From a virus, in IMG/VR virus record IMGVR_UViG_3300042691_021199, positions 1 through 46,621 of that record: 46,621 nucleotides of DNA. One strand, written 5' to 3'. The notes below the pieces were generated by a model. It worked only from the letters and a program-made list of their open reading frames with translations. It had not been told where the DNA came from and searched no databases. Each line of letters begins with the position of its first letter. Position 1 is the first letter of the stretch. This document shows, piece after piece, positions 17,062 to 24,965 of the stretch. Both the position numbers and the translations under genes were made by a program.

Positions 17062-17691
17062 ATGAGCTTTACATTTGAATTTAAAAAACAACAATTAAGT
17101 GAAATTATTGGTAAAAATCCATATCTAGATTATTGGTATAATGCCTTATCAGAAATTTTACCAGTATACGAAATTAATACTCCGCAGCGTGTGGCTGCGT
17201 TTATTGCTCAATGCGCACATGAGAGTGGCGGCTTTAAATTCCTTAAAGAAAATTTAAACTATCGTGCTGAAAGTCTAATAAAAACTTTCCCTAAGTATTT
17301 TCCAGATATGGCCACAGCAAAATCATATGAAAAGCAACCAGAAAAAATTGCTAATAGAGTTTACAGTAATAGAATGGGAAACAGTGACGAATCAAGTGGA
17401 GACGGTTTCCGCTATCTAGGTAGAGGGCTTATTCAATTAACTGGAAAAAATAATTATACAATTTTCGCTGCATCTATTGATACTCCTTTGGATCAAATTC
17501 CAGAATATCTTCAAACTTTTGAAGGTGCTGTTCAAAGTGCTTGCTGGTTTTGGGAACAAAATAATCTTAATAAAGAAGCAGACGCGGGCGATATCAAAAC
17601 TATGACTAAGAAAATTAATGGCGGGTTTATTGGTTTAGACGATAGAATCAAACATTATACTCACGCTTTACACGTTTTCGGAGCTCACTAA
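17062..17691 (+). CDS. Endolysin, GH19 chitinase-like
   Basis: 209 residues. The block A-F-I-A-Q-C-A-H-E-S-G-G-F (E54) followed by K-E-N-L-N-Y-R-A-E (E63) carries the two catalytic glutamates of glycoside hydrolase family 19, and R-Y-L-G-R-G-L-I-Q-L-T-G-K-N-N-Y is the family's second signature. Phage GH19 enzymes cut peptidoglycan during lysis. There is no signal peptide, so it should need a holin for release. GAGGTG lies upstream of the ATG. Spanin-like genes follow immediately, confirming a lysis cassette. Confidence 0.88.
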   Translation: MSFTFEFKKQQLSEIIGKNPYLDYWYNALSEILPVYEINTPQRVAAFIAQCAHESGGFKFLKENLNYRAESLIKTFPKYFPDMATAKSYEKQPEKIANRVYSNRMGNSDESSGDGFRYLGRGLIQLTGKNNYTIFAASIDTPLDQIPEYLQTFEGAVQSACWFWEQNNLNKEADAGDIKTMTKKINGGFIGLDDRIKHYTHALHVFGAH

Positions 17692-17692
17692 A

Positions 17693-18187
17693 ATGTGGTT
17701 GACTAGTTGGCTTCTTAGTTTTCTCCCAGATGCTATTTTTATCTGGTTAAGTTATGGGCTTGCTGGTCTCGGCCTCGTTCTATATATTTTAAGCAAGTTA
17801 ATAAAATGGATTCCTTTAATCAGTCAATATAAATTTCCTGCTGAAATCTTAGGCGTAATTTTATTAACCGTGGGCGCATATATTTTTGGTAGCTATGGTA
17901 CTGAGATGATATGGAGAGAACGTGTTCGTGAAATGGAAGAAAAAGTTGCTATTGCTGAACAAAAGTCCAAAGAAAAGAACATCGAGATTCGAACTAAAAT
18001 CGTAGAAAAAATTAAAGAAGTCAAAGTAGTACAGGAAGTAATTAGAAATATTATCGTCGAAAAAGAAAAAATAATCGATGCTAAGTGCGAAGTTGATCCT
18101 ATAGCTATAGAGATATTAAATTCTGCTGCCAAAGGCGAATTAAAGAAAGAAGATGACGTTTCTAAAGAGGAGGAAGAAAAGAAATGA
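17693..18187 (+). CDS. Membrane-anchored coiled-coil protein, i-spanin candidate
   Basis: 164 residues. There are two or three hydrophobic segments within residues 5-75 followed by a long charged coiled coil (about 78-130) and an acidic/basic tail. An inner-membrane anchor with a periplasmic coiled coil fits an Rz-type i-spanin, and the next gene encodes a lipoprotein that overlaps by ATGA. Classical Rz has one membrane segment, so the extra N-terminal ones are odd; a fused holin-like function is possible. No strong ribosome site is seen; it starts one base after the endolysin stop. Confidence 0.55.
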   Translation: MWLTSWLLSFLPDAIFIWLSYGLAGLGLVLYILSKLIKWIPLISQYKFPAEILGVILLTVGAYIFGSYGTEMIWRERVREMEEKVAIAEQKSKEKNIEIRTKIVEKIKEVKVVQEVIRNIIVEKEKIIDAKCEVDPIAIEILNSAAKGELKKEDDVSKEEEEKK

Positions 18188-18453
18188 TTAAATTATCACT
18201 AATTCTTCCAATAATTTTTCTAGTAGGGTGTTCTACTACTGTTCCTGTCAAAAGGAATTTCCCCGAAGTACCTCCAGAGTTAATGAAGACTTGTCCAGCA
18301 TTAAAAACTGTAGAGCAAGATACTAAACAACTTAGCAAGATACTAAGTGTTGTTACAGACAACTATGCACAATATCACGAGTGTAAAATAAAAGTGGATA
18401 GCTGGATAGAATGGTACAATGCACAAAAAGAGATTTTTGAAGAGGTAAAATAA
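18184..18453 (+). CDS. Lipoprotein, o-spanin (Rz1-like) candidate
   Basis: 89 residues. A short signal peptide ends in the lipobox L-V-G-C (C16), followed by P-V-K-R-N-F-P-E-V-P-P-E-L, a proline-containing stretch like that of Rz1-type proteins, and a helical C-terminus with two further cysteines. It overlaps the i-spanin candidate by ATGA, the usual arrangement of two-gene spanins that fuse inner and outer membranes at the end of lysis. At 89 residues it is somewhat longer than lambda Rz1 but typical for T4-like aquatic phages. Confidence 0.65.
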   Translation: MIKLSLILPIIFLVGCSTTVPVKRNFPEVPPELMKTCPALKTVEQDTKQLSKILSVVTDNYAQYHECKIKVDSWIEWYNAQKEIFEEVK

Positions 18454-18482
18454 GTTTTAAAAGTGTTAAAGGAGCGGCAAAT

Positions 18483-18908
18483 ATGGGATTAAGGATAGAA
18501 AGAGGATCTGAATTAGATCAAGCAGACACAAACGGTGATGGATTATTATCTCGAGATGAGATAAAAATGCATTTGGAATTTCAGCGTAGAGAACTAGAAG
18601 ATGCAGATGCACAACGAGATGCCATGCGTAAAATGACTTGGTTCGCATTGTTTGGTATGCTATTATATCCAACTACTATTATGATTACATCAGCATTTGG
18701 TTTAGATAAGGCAGCAACTATTATCGGTGACATTGCTCCTACCTACTTCGTTGCTATCTCTGCATTAGTCGCAGCGTTCTTTGGAGCAAATGCTTATTCT
18801 AGTAGTAAAAAATCGGAACATTCCTCTGCGCTGCCACCAAGAGTGTTCAATATGCCGACTAAGCCGGCACCGAAGGGACCTGCCCCCCAGCAGGATGAAG
18901 TAATCTAA
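18483..18908 (+). CDS. EF-hand membrane protein, possible holin
   Basis: 141 residues, AAGGAG 10 bases upstream of ATG. Residues 15-26 form a canonical EF-hand loop (D15, N17, D19, S23, E26). A charged helix leads into two hydrophobic segments, about 50-70 and 85-106, with a short turn between, then a Pro/Ala-rich tail. Two membrane helices next to an endolysin and spanins suggest a holin. The calcium-binding loop would let the timing respond to divalent ions, which is inference. It could instead be a virion or membrane sensor protein. Confidence 0.5.
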   Translation: MGLRIERGSELDQADTNGDGLLSRDEIKMHLEFQRRELEDADAQRDAMRKMTWFALFGMLLYPTTIMITSAFGLDKAATIIGDIAPTYFVAISALVAAFFGANAYSSSKKSEHSSALPPRVFNMPTKPAPKGPAPQQDEVI

Positions 18909-18918
18909 GGAGATTAAA

Positions 18919-19158
18919 ATGAAATTATTTACAACAGCAATATTAGTAGGTATGATGGCTTTTGGCACAGCATATGCCAAAGATGAGCCAAAAAATGAAG
19001 CGGCACCAGAAGTAAAAACAGTATGTGTCGATGTACAGGGCAAAGATGGTAAGCCAGTTATCGATCCTAAAACTAAAAAGCCAAAACAAAACTGCACCAA
19101 AGTCAAAGTTCGTCAAAAATTTGAAGGAACTAAAATAGAGGATGCTAAGAAGAAATGA
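18919..19158 (+). CDS. Small secreted protein
   Basis: 79 residues with AAGGAG before the ATG. The first 20 residues are a clear signal peptide ending A-Y-A. The mature part is short, Lys/Pro-rich and holds two cysteines (V-C-V-D and N-C-T-K) about 22 residues apart that could form a disulphide in the periplasm. It overlaps the following lipoprotein gene by ATGA. No family recognised; a role in lysis or envelope modification is suggested only by position. Confidence 0.5.
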   Translation: MKLFTTAILVGMMAFGTAYAKDEPKNEAAPEVKTVCVDVQGKDGKPVIDPKTKKPKQNCTKVKVRQKFEGTKIEDAKKK

Positions 19159-19550
19159 AAAAACTGATACTGGCTGCAATTATCGCAGTATCGTTGTCGG
19201 GCTGTGCATCTATCAAAACACTTATTCCAAGTTTTTGGGACGATAATCAGTCCGCCAGCATAATTAATGTTCGTCAAAAAATAGAAAATATTTCTTGTGA
19301 ACCAAACACACAGTATGCTGACTCAACAAAAATATTGGCCGAAGTTGAGTGGTTTGAATTATACAGTCAAAGTAAAGGCTTTAGACAACAAGATGTTATC
19401 AAAATTATAAAGCCCATGAAAGAAACGTTGGATGACTGGCAAAAACGTTCTAAAGAAAAAGAAGGCTCTAAAATATATTGTGAAGGGAAGAAAAAAGTTT
19501 TACAAAAACAATCTTCTAGAGCTGCTGAAGCAATATTAGGGAGATTTTAA
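19155..19550 (+). CDS. Lipoprotein
   Basis: 131 residues. The signal peptide ends with lipobox L-S-G-C (C17). The mature part is mostly helical, charged, with two more cysteines (I-S-C-E and I-Y-C-E) and a basic C-terminus. It is the second phage lipoprotein in the lysis region. Candidates are a second o-spanin-like protein or a superinfection-exclusion lipoprotein; nothing in the sequence decides. ATGA coupling to the preceding secreted protein suggests they work as a pair. Confidence 0.5.
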   Translation: MKKLILAAIIAVSLSGCASIKTLIPSFWDDNQSASIINVRQKIENISCEPNTQYADSTKILAEVEWFELYSQSKGFRQQDVIKIIKPMKETLDDWQKRSKEKEGSKIYCEGKKKVLQKQSSRAAEAILGRF

Positions 19551-19784
19551 ATGTTAGATCAATTACAAGCATTAACTGGCAGTCCAGATCCGGCAATTTC
19601 TGAAAGAGCTAATATGGCATTATCATTTTTACAGCAATATCAAAATGGACAAATGTCAGAAAGCGAATATAAGGAACTAATGTTAGATTTGGTAAGGACT
19701 GACAGGTTGGACGAAGAATGCAGTGATTTGGAAACCAAAACTATGTTAGTTACTGCTGTTTATGCAGTTGCACAAGTGGTATAA
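19551..19784 (+). CDS. Conserved hypothetical phage protein
   Basis: 77 residues, GGGAG before ATG. An all-helical acidic protein (E-R-A-N-M-A-L-S-F-L-Q-Q-Y-Q-N-G-Q-M-S-E-S-E-Y-style pattern) with a hydrophobic C-terminus. The helix followed by G-Q-M-S-x-S-E-Y-x-E-L resembles small phage proteins from other T4-like genomes. It ends the lysis operon ahead of a strong terminator. Function unknown. Confidence 0.45.
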   Translation: MLDQLQALTGSPDPAISERANMALSFLQQYQNGQMSESEYKELMLDLVRTDRLDEECSDLETKTMLVTAVYAVAQVV

Positions 19785-19800
19785 AAATTTTTTATTTTCA

Positions 19801-19828
19801 AAAGGCAACTAGACAGTTGCCTTTTTTT
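19801..19828 (+). terminator. Rho-independent terminator
   Basis: Perfect 10-bp stem AAAGGCAACT / AGTTGCCTTT with loop AGAC, followed by a T tract to 19828. It closes the lysis operon. The loop and the 3' arm's first base also supply most of the -35 box of the dnaJ promoter. Confidence 0.85.
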
Positions 19829-19838
19829 GTTATATAAT
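19810..19838 (+). promoter_or_regulatory. Sigma70-type promoter for dnaJ, leaderless placement
   Basis: TAGACA (19810-19815), 17-base spacer, TATAAT (19833-19838). The -35 box lies within the terminator hairpin. Seven bases after the -10 box is 19845, the A of the dnaJ ATG, and no Shine-Dalgarno is present. Confidence 0.6.
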
Positions 19839-19844
19839 AATGCA

Positions 19845-20690
19845 ATGAAAGATTATTATAGTGTCTTAGGCGTTAATCGCTCTTCTTCAAGTGAAGATAT
19901 AAAAAAGGCTTTTAGAAAAGCCGCAATGCAACATCATCCAGATAGAGGCGGGGATCAAGCACGATTCAAAGAAATCAATGAAGCGTATGATATTCTGAGT
20001 AATGATGATAAAAGAAGAATGTATGACTCAGGAGTAGATCCTTTAAACCCAAATCAAGGTCATCATAGATATCAAGGTGGTCCACATTTTGATAATATGG
20101 AAGATATATTCAATTCTTTTGGTTTTAATTTTGGTTTTGGACCAAATGGTCCAACTTTTAGAACAAATAGACAACCTGTAAAAAATAAAACACTTAATGT
20201 GAATCTAAATCTAAGTTTAGAAGAAGCATATACAGGAGTGGACAAAAGTTTGTCTATTAGATATCCTAGTGGGCAAGAAAAAATTGTAAACATAACTATA
20301 CCACCAGGTATAGATAATGGAATGGCTATAAGATATACAGGGATGGGCGATGATGAAATTTCATCTGTTCCGCCTGGAGATTTAATAATAATGGCCCACA
20401 TTGTTCCTCACCCAGTATTTTCTAGAGATGGTTCTAATCTCTTAACAGATGTTACTGTGGATTGTTTCGATGCTATTTTAGGAACTTCAGTTAATGTTAC
20501 TACTTTAGATAAAAGAAAATTACAAATAACTGTCCCTGCAGGAACACAACCCAATACTACATTAAGTCTAAAAAATGAAGGTATGAGGGATCAAAATGGT
20601 AATATTGGAAAATTATATGTTAGAATAAACGTCAGTATTCCTAATATAAATGATCCTTTTAAACTAGATCAAATAAAGAATTTAAAATAA
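19845..20690 (+). CDS. dnaJ: DnaJ-like co-chaperone (type II, no zinc finger)
   Basis: 281 residues from ATG 19845. A J domain occupies residues 1-68 with H-P-D at 31-33, followed by a Gly/Phe-rich linker (about 75-115) and the two beta-sandwich substrate-binding domains ending near 280. The four C-x-x-C-x-G-x-G zinc repeats of DnaJ are missing, so it belongs to the CbpA-like class. It would stimulate host DnaK and direct it to phage substrates. It opens a run with peptide deformylase and ClpA. Start is set by the promoter; an upstream in-frame codon lies in the terminator. Confidence 0.88.
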   Translation: MKDYYSVLGVNRSSSSEDIKKAFRKAAMQHHPDRGGDQARFKEINEAYDILSNDDKRRMYDSGVDPLNPNQGHHRYQGGPHFDNMEDIFNSFGFNFGFGPNGPTFRTNRQPVKNKTLNVNLNLSLEEAYTGVDKSLSIRYPSGQEKIVNITIPPGIDNGMAIRYTGMGDDEISSVPPGDLIIMAHIVPHPVFSRDGSNLLTDVTVDCFDAILGTSVNVTTLDKRKLQITVPAGTQPNTTLSLKNEGMRDQNGNIGKLYVRINVSIPNINDPFKLDQIKNLK

Positions 20691-20691
20691 A

Positions 20692-21192
20692 ATGATAATT
20701 GTAAAATATCCGAATCCAATTTTAGATGAAGTAATGCCAAAATTTGATTTTGAAAATCCAATAATAACTCCCAAAGAATTAGAAAAAGACATGCTGTCAA
20801 CGATGTTTGCCAACAATGGTATGGGACTTGCGGCTCCACAAGTTGGCGTAAGAGCTAGAATGTTTGTAATGGGCCATGCACTTATGCCAGAAAAAAGTTT
20901 TGGAGTTTTTAATCCAGAAATATTAGATGCTAGTTCAGATCTTAGAGAATTGGAAGAGGGTTGTTTGAGTTTTCCAATAATTTATGCTAAAGTTAAAAGA
21001 CCATCATGGATAATTGCAAAATATCAAAACAGTGACGGGGAAGAACAAACTAACAGATTTGAAGGTTACGACTGTGTTTGTTTTTTACATGAATTAGACC
21101 ATTTAAATGGAATAGTATACAAAGACCGGCTAAGTACCTTAAAGTGGGCTATGGCTGTTAAAAAATCTAAAAAGGTAAATCGATATGCTTGA
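20692..21192 (+). CDS. def: Peptide deformylase
   Basis: 166 residues. All three family motifs are intact: G-M-G-L-A-A-P-Q (43-50), E-G-C-L-S (89-93, metal ligand C91) and H-E-L-D-H (133-137). The enzyme removes the formyl group from the initiator methionine of new proteins in the cytoplasm. Phages often carry a shortened copy; this one is near bacterial length. It starts one base after dnaJ and overlaps clpA by 8 bases, so the three are likely co-translated. It may support the surge of phage protein synthesis. Confidence 0.9.
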   Translation: MIIVKYPNPILDEVMPKFDFENPIITPKELEKDMLSTMFANNGMGLAAPQVGVRARMFVMGHALMPEKSFGVFNPEILDASSDLRELEEGCLSFPIIYAKVKRPSWIIAKYQNSDGEEQTNRFEGYDCVCFLHELDHLNGIVYKDRLSTLKWAMAVKKSKKVNRYA

Positions 21193-23458
21193 ACCAAATG
21201 AAGAGCTGCAAGAAATTTTTGAAAAATCAATTCAACTTGCTGTAGAAAATAAACATCAATATATTACGCTAGAGCATTTTTTGTATAGCATGGTATCAAA
21301 TGATCCTTTCTATAATTTGTTGAAGGACTTTGGAGCCAATATTGATGAAATTAAAAATCAGCTCAAAAATTACATAGAGCATGACTTAACTACCATTGTT
21401 GACTCTAACGGACCAGTAAGACCAAAGAAAACAAATAGTGTGGAACGTATGCTGAATAGAGCATTTACACAAACCCTATTTGCTGGTAGAACTACCATCG
21501 AACCTATGGATTGTTTTATTAGTATTTTACATGAAAAGAAAAGTCACGCATTATATTATCTAAGATCTAACGGTGTAGACAAAGAAAAGTTCCTAGAATA
21601 TATACAAAAAGAAAATATTTCTACTTTAGAGTCTGATCAAGAAACTATTCCCGAAGGTAAATTAGAAGCTCTAATCAATAATTTCTGTGTTAATTTGAAC
21701 AATAAAGTAAAACAGAAACAGATTGATCCAGTTATTGGTAGAGATAGAGAATTAGAGGAAATGCAACTAGTTTTAGCTAGAAGACACAAATCCAATGTCA
21801 TGTTAATTGGCGACCCAGGAGTAGGTAAAACTGCTCTTGCAGAAGGTTTAGCTAGAAAAATTGTAGAAGGCAAAGTTCCGAAATTTATCGAAGACTACAC
21901 TGTTTATAATTTAGACATTAGTGCATTGCTCGCAGGCAGCAAGTATCGAGGTGATTTTGAAGAAAGACTAAAAACTGTTTTAACTGCTATTCAAAAGAAA
22001 AAGAAAGCGATTCTTTTTATTGATGAAGCGCACATGATGAATGGTGCAGGTGCAAGTAGTGGTCAAAGTCAAGACATGGCTAATATGTTGAAGCCTGCAT
22101 TAAGTAAGGGCGGACTAAAAGTTATTGCTAGTACTACTTGGGAAGAATTCCGTAAGCACTTTGAAAAGGATCGTGCGCTAATGCGTCGATTCCAACGTGT
22201 TACTGTTGGCGAGCCTGATGAAGAAACTTCTATTAAAATCCTAAAAGGATTAAAAAAGTATTATGAAAAGCATCATGGTTGTACTATTACCAATCAAGCT
22301 ATTATTGATGCTGTAAAATATAGTATCAAATATATGAGTGATAAAAAATTACCTGACAAAGCTATTGATATTATAGACTGTGCATGTGCTAGGTTTAAAG
22401 TTAGAGACGAAGAAAATGGCATCGTAGATCATGACGAAGTTGTTTTTGAAGTTTCTAAAATGACAAACTTACCTTTAGAGCAAGTGGCGGCAAAAGAAAC
22501 TAAAGTATTGAAAAATTTAGAAAAAGAAATTAAAAATGAAGTTTTTGGTCAAGACTCGGCACTAGATCTTTTATTAGATAAAATTTATATTGCTCAGGCA
22601 GGTTTAAAAAGTATTAACAAACCAATTGGAAGTTTCCTTTTCGTAGGTCCCACTGGATGTGGTAAGACTGAAACTGCAAAAGTGTTAAGTCAAAAAATGG
22701 GCATACATCTTACTAGGTTTGATATGAGTGAATTCCAAGAAAAGCATGCCGTAGCAAAATTTATTGGAGCTCCTCCGGGGTATGTTGGATTTGACGATAA
22801 TGCTGGACAATTGATTACACATCTTCAAGAAAATCCGAACTGTATTTTGCTATTAGATGAAATTGAAAAGGCGCATCCAGACGTTAGTAATGTTCTTCTA
22901 CAGTTAATGGACAATGGGTTCGTTACTGGTAGCAACGGCAAAAAGGCTGATGGTAGAAATGCTATTATCATTATGACATCTAATTTAGGTGCTGCTGATG
23001 CTGAAAGAAAGAAGATAGGATTCGGCAATAATGAAAAAACAGAAGAAATGCAAAGTGCTGTTACTAAATTCTTTGCTCCAGAATTCCGTAATAGACTAGA
23101 TGGTGTGATTTCATTTAATAAACTAGAATACAACACTATGGTAAAAATTGTAGACAAGTTTATAACTGATCTTAACTCATTAATTTCAGATAAAAATGTA
23201 TTTGTACAACTTTCGTCATCTGCTAAAGATCATTTAGTAGAAAAAGGCTTCAATGCAGCCATGGGTGCTAGACCATTGTTAAGAGTTATTGATGATAAAA
23301 TTAAAAAGCCATTGAGTAAAGAAATCTTATTTGGCAACTTGATTAATGGCGGTGTTGTAAAGGTAGATTTTAGTAATAATGAATTAGAATTTAATTATTT
23401 GGACCCATTGCCTACAAGTAATAGCCAAAATTTGTTGGAGGCTCCTGTTGAAGATTGA
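21185..23458 (+). CDS. clpA: ClpA-type AAA+ unfoldase with ClpP-docking loop
   Basis: 757 residues, the length of bacterial ClpA (758). It has an N-domain (about 1-150), D1 ATPase with Walker A G-D-P-G-V-G-K-T (209-216) and I-D-E-A-H, and D2 ATPase with G-P-T-G-C-G-K-T (about 488-495). In D2 the sequence E-R-K-K-I-G-F-G (I611-G612-F613) sits where E. coli ClpA has its I-G-L ClpP-binding loop, and I-G-F is the ClpX version. The phage protein should therefore dock on host ClpP and redirect proteolysis. No phage clpP is seen in this window. No ClpB-like middle domain is present. Confidence 0.92.
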   Translation: MLEPNEELQEIFEKSIQLAVENKHQYITLEHFLYSMVSNDPFYNLLKDFGANIDEIKNQLKNYIEHDLTTIVDSNGPVRPKKTNSVERMLNRAFTQTLFAGRTTIEPMDCFISILHEKKSHALYYLRSNGVDKEKFLEYIQKENISTLESDQETIPEGKLEALINNFCVNLNNKVKQKQIDPVIGRDRELEEMQLVLARRHKSNVMLIGDPGVGKTALAEGLARKIVEGKVPKFIEDYTVYNLDISALLAGSKYRGDFEERLKTVLTAIQKKKKAILFIDEAHMMNGAGASSGQSQDMANMLKPALSKGGLKVIASTTWEEFRKHFEKDRALMRRFQRVTVGEPDEETSIKILKGLKKYYEKHHGCTITNQAIIDAVKYSIKYMSDKKLPDKAIDIIDCACARFKVRDEENGIVDHDEVVFEVSKMTNLPLEQVAAKETKVLKNLEKEIKNEVFGQDSALDLLLDKIYIAQAGLKSINKPIGSFLFVGPTGCGKTETAKVLSQKMGIHLTRFDMSEFQEKHAVAKFIGAPPGYVGFDDNAGQLITHLQENPNCILLLDEIEKAHPDVSNVLLQLMDNGFVTGSNGKKADGRNAIIIMTSNLGAADAERKKIGFGNNEKTEEMQSAVTKFFAPEFRNRLDGVISFNKLEYNTMVKIVDKFITDLNSLISDKNVFVQLSSSAKDHLVEKGFNAAMGARPLLRVIDDKIKKPLSKEILFGNLINGGVVKVDFSNNELEFNYLDPLPTSNSQNLLEAPVED

Positions 23459-24119
23459 GACTACAAAAAAATTATTCTATAATAAATGGCTTTTTAAAAT
23501 AGAATTAACTGAACCTGGAATTTGTTATCTAAAAAGACTATCTTTAGAAGATATCAAAAATATGTCTGTACGAAATTTTGCTAACAGATTACATAATAGA
23601 GCTGTTGATAATAAAGAGAATATATTAAAAATTGCATTTTTTCTCGAAGATGCAAAACTAGAACACGACTTTGTTACTAGAGCAGAGGGAGATACATTAA
23701 ACATCTATACTAATGATACTTCTCTTCTAGAAAAAGTTCAACTAAGATTTCCTAAGAAATTTCTTAGATTGTGGCAACCCAAATCAATCGTAGAACAATC
23801 ATTCTTAGAAAAAAATAACAACGTAATAATTTGTAAAAAACTACCTAATCAAGGTTTTAGATTCAAATCCTATATCAGTTCTTTAGAGAAAATTTCTAGA
23901 AATACCACTGACCAATTTTTAAAATGGACAGAGAATTATTCAGATTCTATTATTATTCCTAGAGCAACTAAAGAGCTTTTCACCGGATCCTACCGCGGGT
24001 ATTGTTTCAATAACTACCTATATGTCAAAGATCCTAAAACTTTGATGATGGTCACCATGTATTTAGGTAACGCGATATCTAGAACTGAGCAATATGTGTT
24101 AGATACTGAAATAGTGTAA
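23448..24119 (+). CDS. Hypothetical phage protein
   Basis: 223 residues with a TTG start; GGAGG lies 7 bases upstream, which settles the start, and the gene overlaps clpA by 11 bases. The protein is basic with many Lys/Arg/Phe (for example K-K-L-F-Y-N-K-W-L-F-K and R-F-P-K-K-F-L-R-L-W). There is no membrane segment. The basic aromatic character could mean nucleic-acid binding, but no family is recognised. Coupling to clpA hints at an adaptor or a co-expressed replication factor; both are guesses. Confidence 0.45.
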   Translation: MKIETTKKLFYNKWLFKIELTEPGICYLKRLSLEDIKNMSVRNFANRLHNRAVDNKENILKIAFFLEDAKLEHDFVTRAEGDTLNIYTNDTSLLEKVQLRFPKKFLRLWQPKSIVEQSFLEKNNNVIICKKLPNQGFRFKSYISSLEKISRNTTDQFLKWTENYSDSIIIPRATKELFTGSYRGYCFNNYLYVKDPKTLMMVTMYLGNAISRTEQYVLDTEIV

Positions 24120-24122
24120 ATA
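24117..24122 (+). promoter_or_regulatory. Putative late promoter (TAAATA), near-leaderless
   Basis: TGTAAATATAC in the 10-base gap before ATG 24130. With T4 spacing the start would be about 24128, two bases before the ATG; no Shine-Dalgarno is present. Confidence 0.4.
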
Positions 24123-24129
24123 TACTACT

Positions 24130-24558
24130 ATGCCAAGATCAAGTAAAGTTTTTTATTTTAATGTAGATACTGATTCGAACAGAAACAGTATTAATGCCAG
24201 CACAGTCAAGCATCCTGTTGGGACTGTAGGGTCTGCTATACTTTTTAGCAATAAAGAAGAAGGAAGTGGTTATTATAATGGAGATGGCTTCCATTCAGTC
24301 ACTTATGTTCCTTGGCCAGAAACAGATAATATTAATTACGGTGAAAATAACAACTTTAGAGGCTCTATTGTAATTCAAGCGACATTAGCTGAAGAGCCCA
24401 ACGAAGGTGACTGGGTAGATATAACTAGTACTCTAACTACTTTCGACGGAACTAATAATTTCAATACTTTCCACAATTTTTCTGGGAATTTTGTTTGGAT
24501 TCGTGCTAAAGTAACAGTCAATCAAGGCGTTTTACGCCAAATCTTGTTCAATCACTAA
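24130..24558 (+). CDS. Virion-type beta-rich protein
   Basis: 142 residues. The C-terminal half, F-R-G-S-I-V-I-Q-A-T-L-A-E-E-P then W-V-D-I, N-F-S-G-N-F-V-W-I-R-A-K-V and a final I-L-F-N-H, is a pattern found in small structural proteins and decoration or fibre-tip modules of marine T4-like phages. It is beta-rich, without membrane segments. It stands apart from the tail block with its own late-type promoter. Position on the virion is not known. Confidence 0.5.
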   Translation: MPRSSKVFYFNVDTDSNRNSINASTVKHPVGTVGSAILFSNKEEGSGYYNGDGFHSVTYVPWPETDNINYGENNNFRGSIVIQATLAEEPNEGDWVDITSTLTTFDGTNNFNTFHNFSGNFVWIRAKVTVNQGVLRQILFNH

Positions 24559-24572
24559 GATAAAAAATCAAA

Positions 24573-24578
24573 TAAATA
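24573..24578 (+). promoter_or_regulatory. Putative late promoter opening the cargo cluster
   Basis: AATAAATACAA in the 86-base gap before the first tagged cargo gene; predicted start near 24584. Confidence 0.4.
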
Positions 24579-24579
24579 C

Positions 24580-24614
24580 AATGATAGCACATTATCATTG
24601 GGCCATTCAATGGG
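24580..24614 (+). other. Two stem-loops in the leader of the cargo operon
   Basis: AATGATA / TATCATT (24580-24586 with 24593-24599, 6-base loop) and CCAT / ATGG (24603-24606 with 24610-24613, 3-base loop) lie near the predicted late start and upstream of the 24645 gene. They could stabilise the message or act as a weak terminator for the previous gene; the T-run that follows is interrupted. Confidence 0.4.
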
Positions 24615-24644
24615 CTTTTGAGTTTACTTTTTAGGGTATCAAAT

Positions 24645-24965
24645 ATGAAACTGGTTGAATTTTTTAGTGTAAGCACCAAAGTAGAAGAAGAAATACTTGT
24701 CGACGAAGAAATGCAGAAAGAAGTTATGGCATTTATATTAGACAATGATCAAATTTACAAACAAGACCTTTTTCCTATCATTGAAAAAATGCGTAAGGGC
24801 AAAGACGTAACCAAAGATCTTTCTGAAATGGTTAAAAAATCCTGCTTAGAATTCTATAAAGAAAAAGAATTTAAGAAAGATCCAAACAAACTATTCCCTA
24901 AAAAAATGAGGGAAAATATCATCAATAATTTGCACAAGATTGCTTCCGAGAATTATATAAAATGA
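24645..24965 (+). CDS. Tagged putative head-cargo protein, helical
   Basis: 106 residues from ATG 24645; an earlier in-frame start would lie in the leader hairpin region. The N-terminus M-K-L-V-E-F-F fits the tag shared by twelve genes in this region (M-K/R-x-x-E-L/F-L/F). The rest is acidic then basic helix, with I-I-E-K-M-R-K-G-K-D-V and a Lys-rich end. No protease site as clear as in the other members is seen after the tag. It is the first gene of the cluster and overlaps the next by ATGA. Function unknown. Confidence 0.5.
   Translation: MKLVEFFSVSTKVEEEILVDEEMQKEVMAFILDNDQIYKQDLFPIIEKMRKGKDVTKDLSEMVKKSCLEFYKEKEFKKDPNKLFPKKMRENIINNLHKIASENYIK

Noticed and set aside
24581-24634. Seventeen-codon ATG frame in the leader of the cargo operon.
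   Set aside because: No ribosome site; the ATG falls before or at the predicted transcript start and inside a stem-loop, so I list the hairpins instead.
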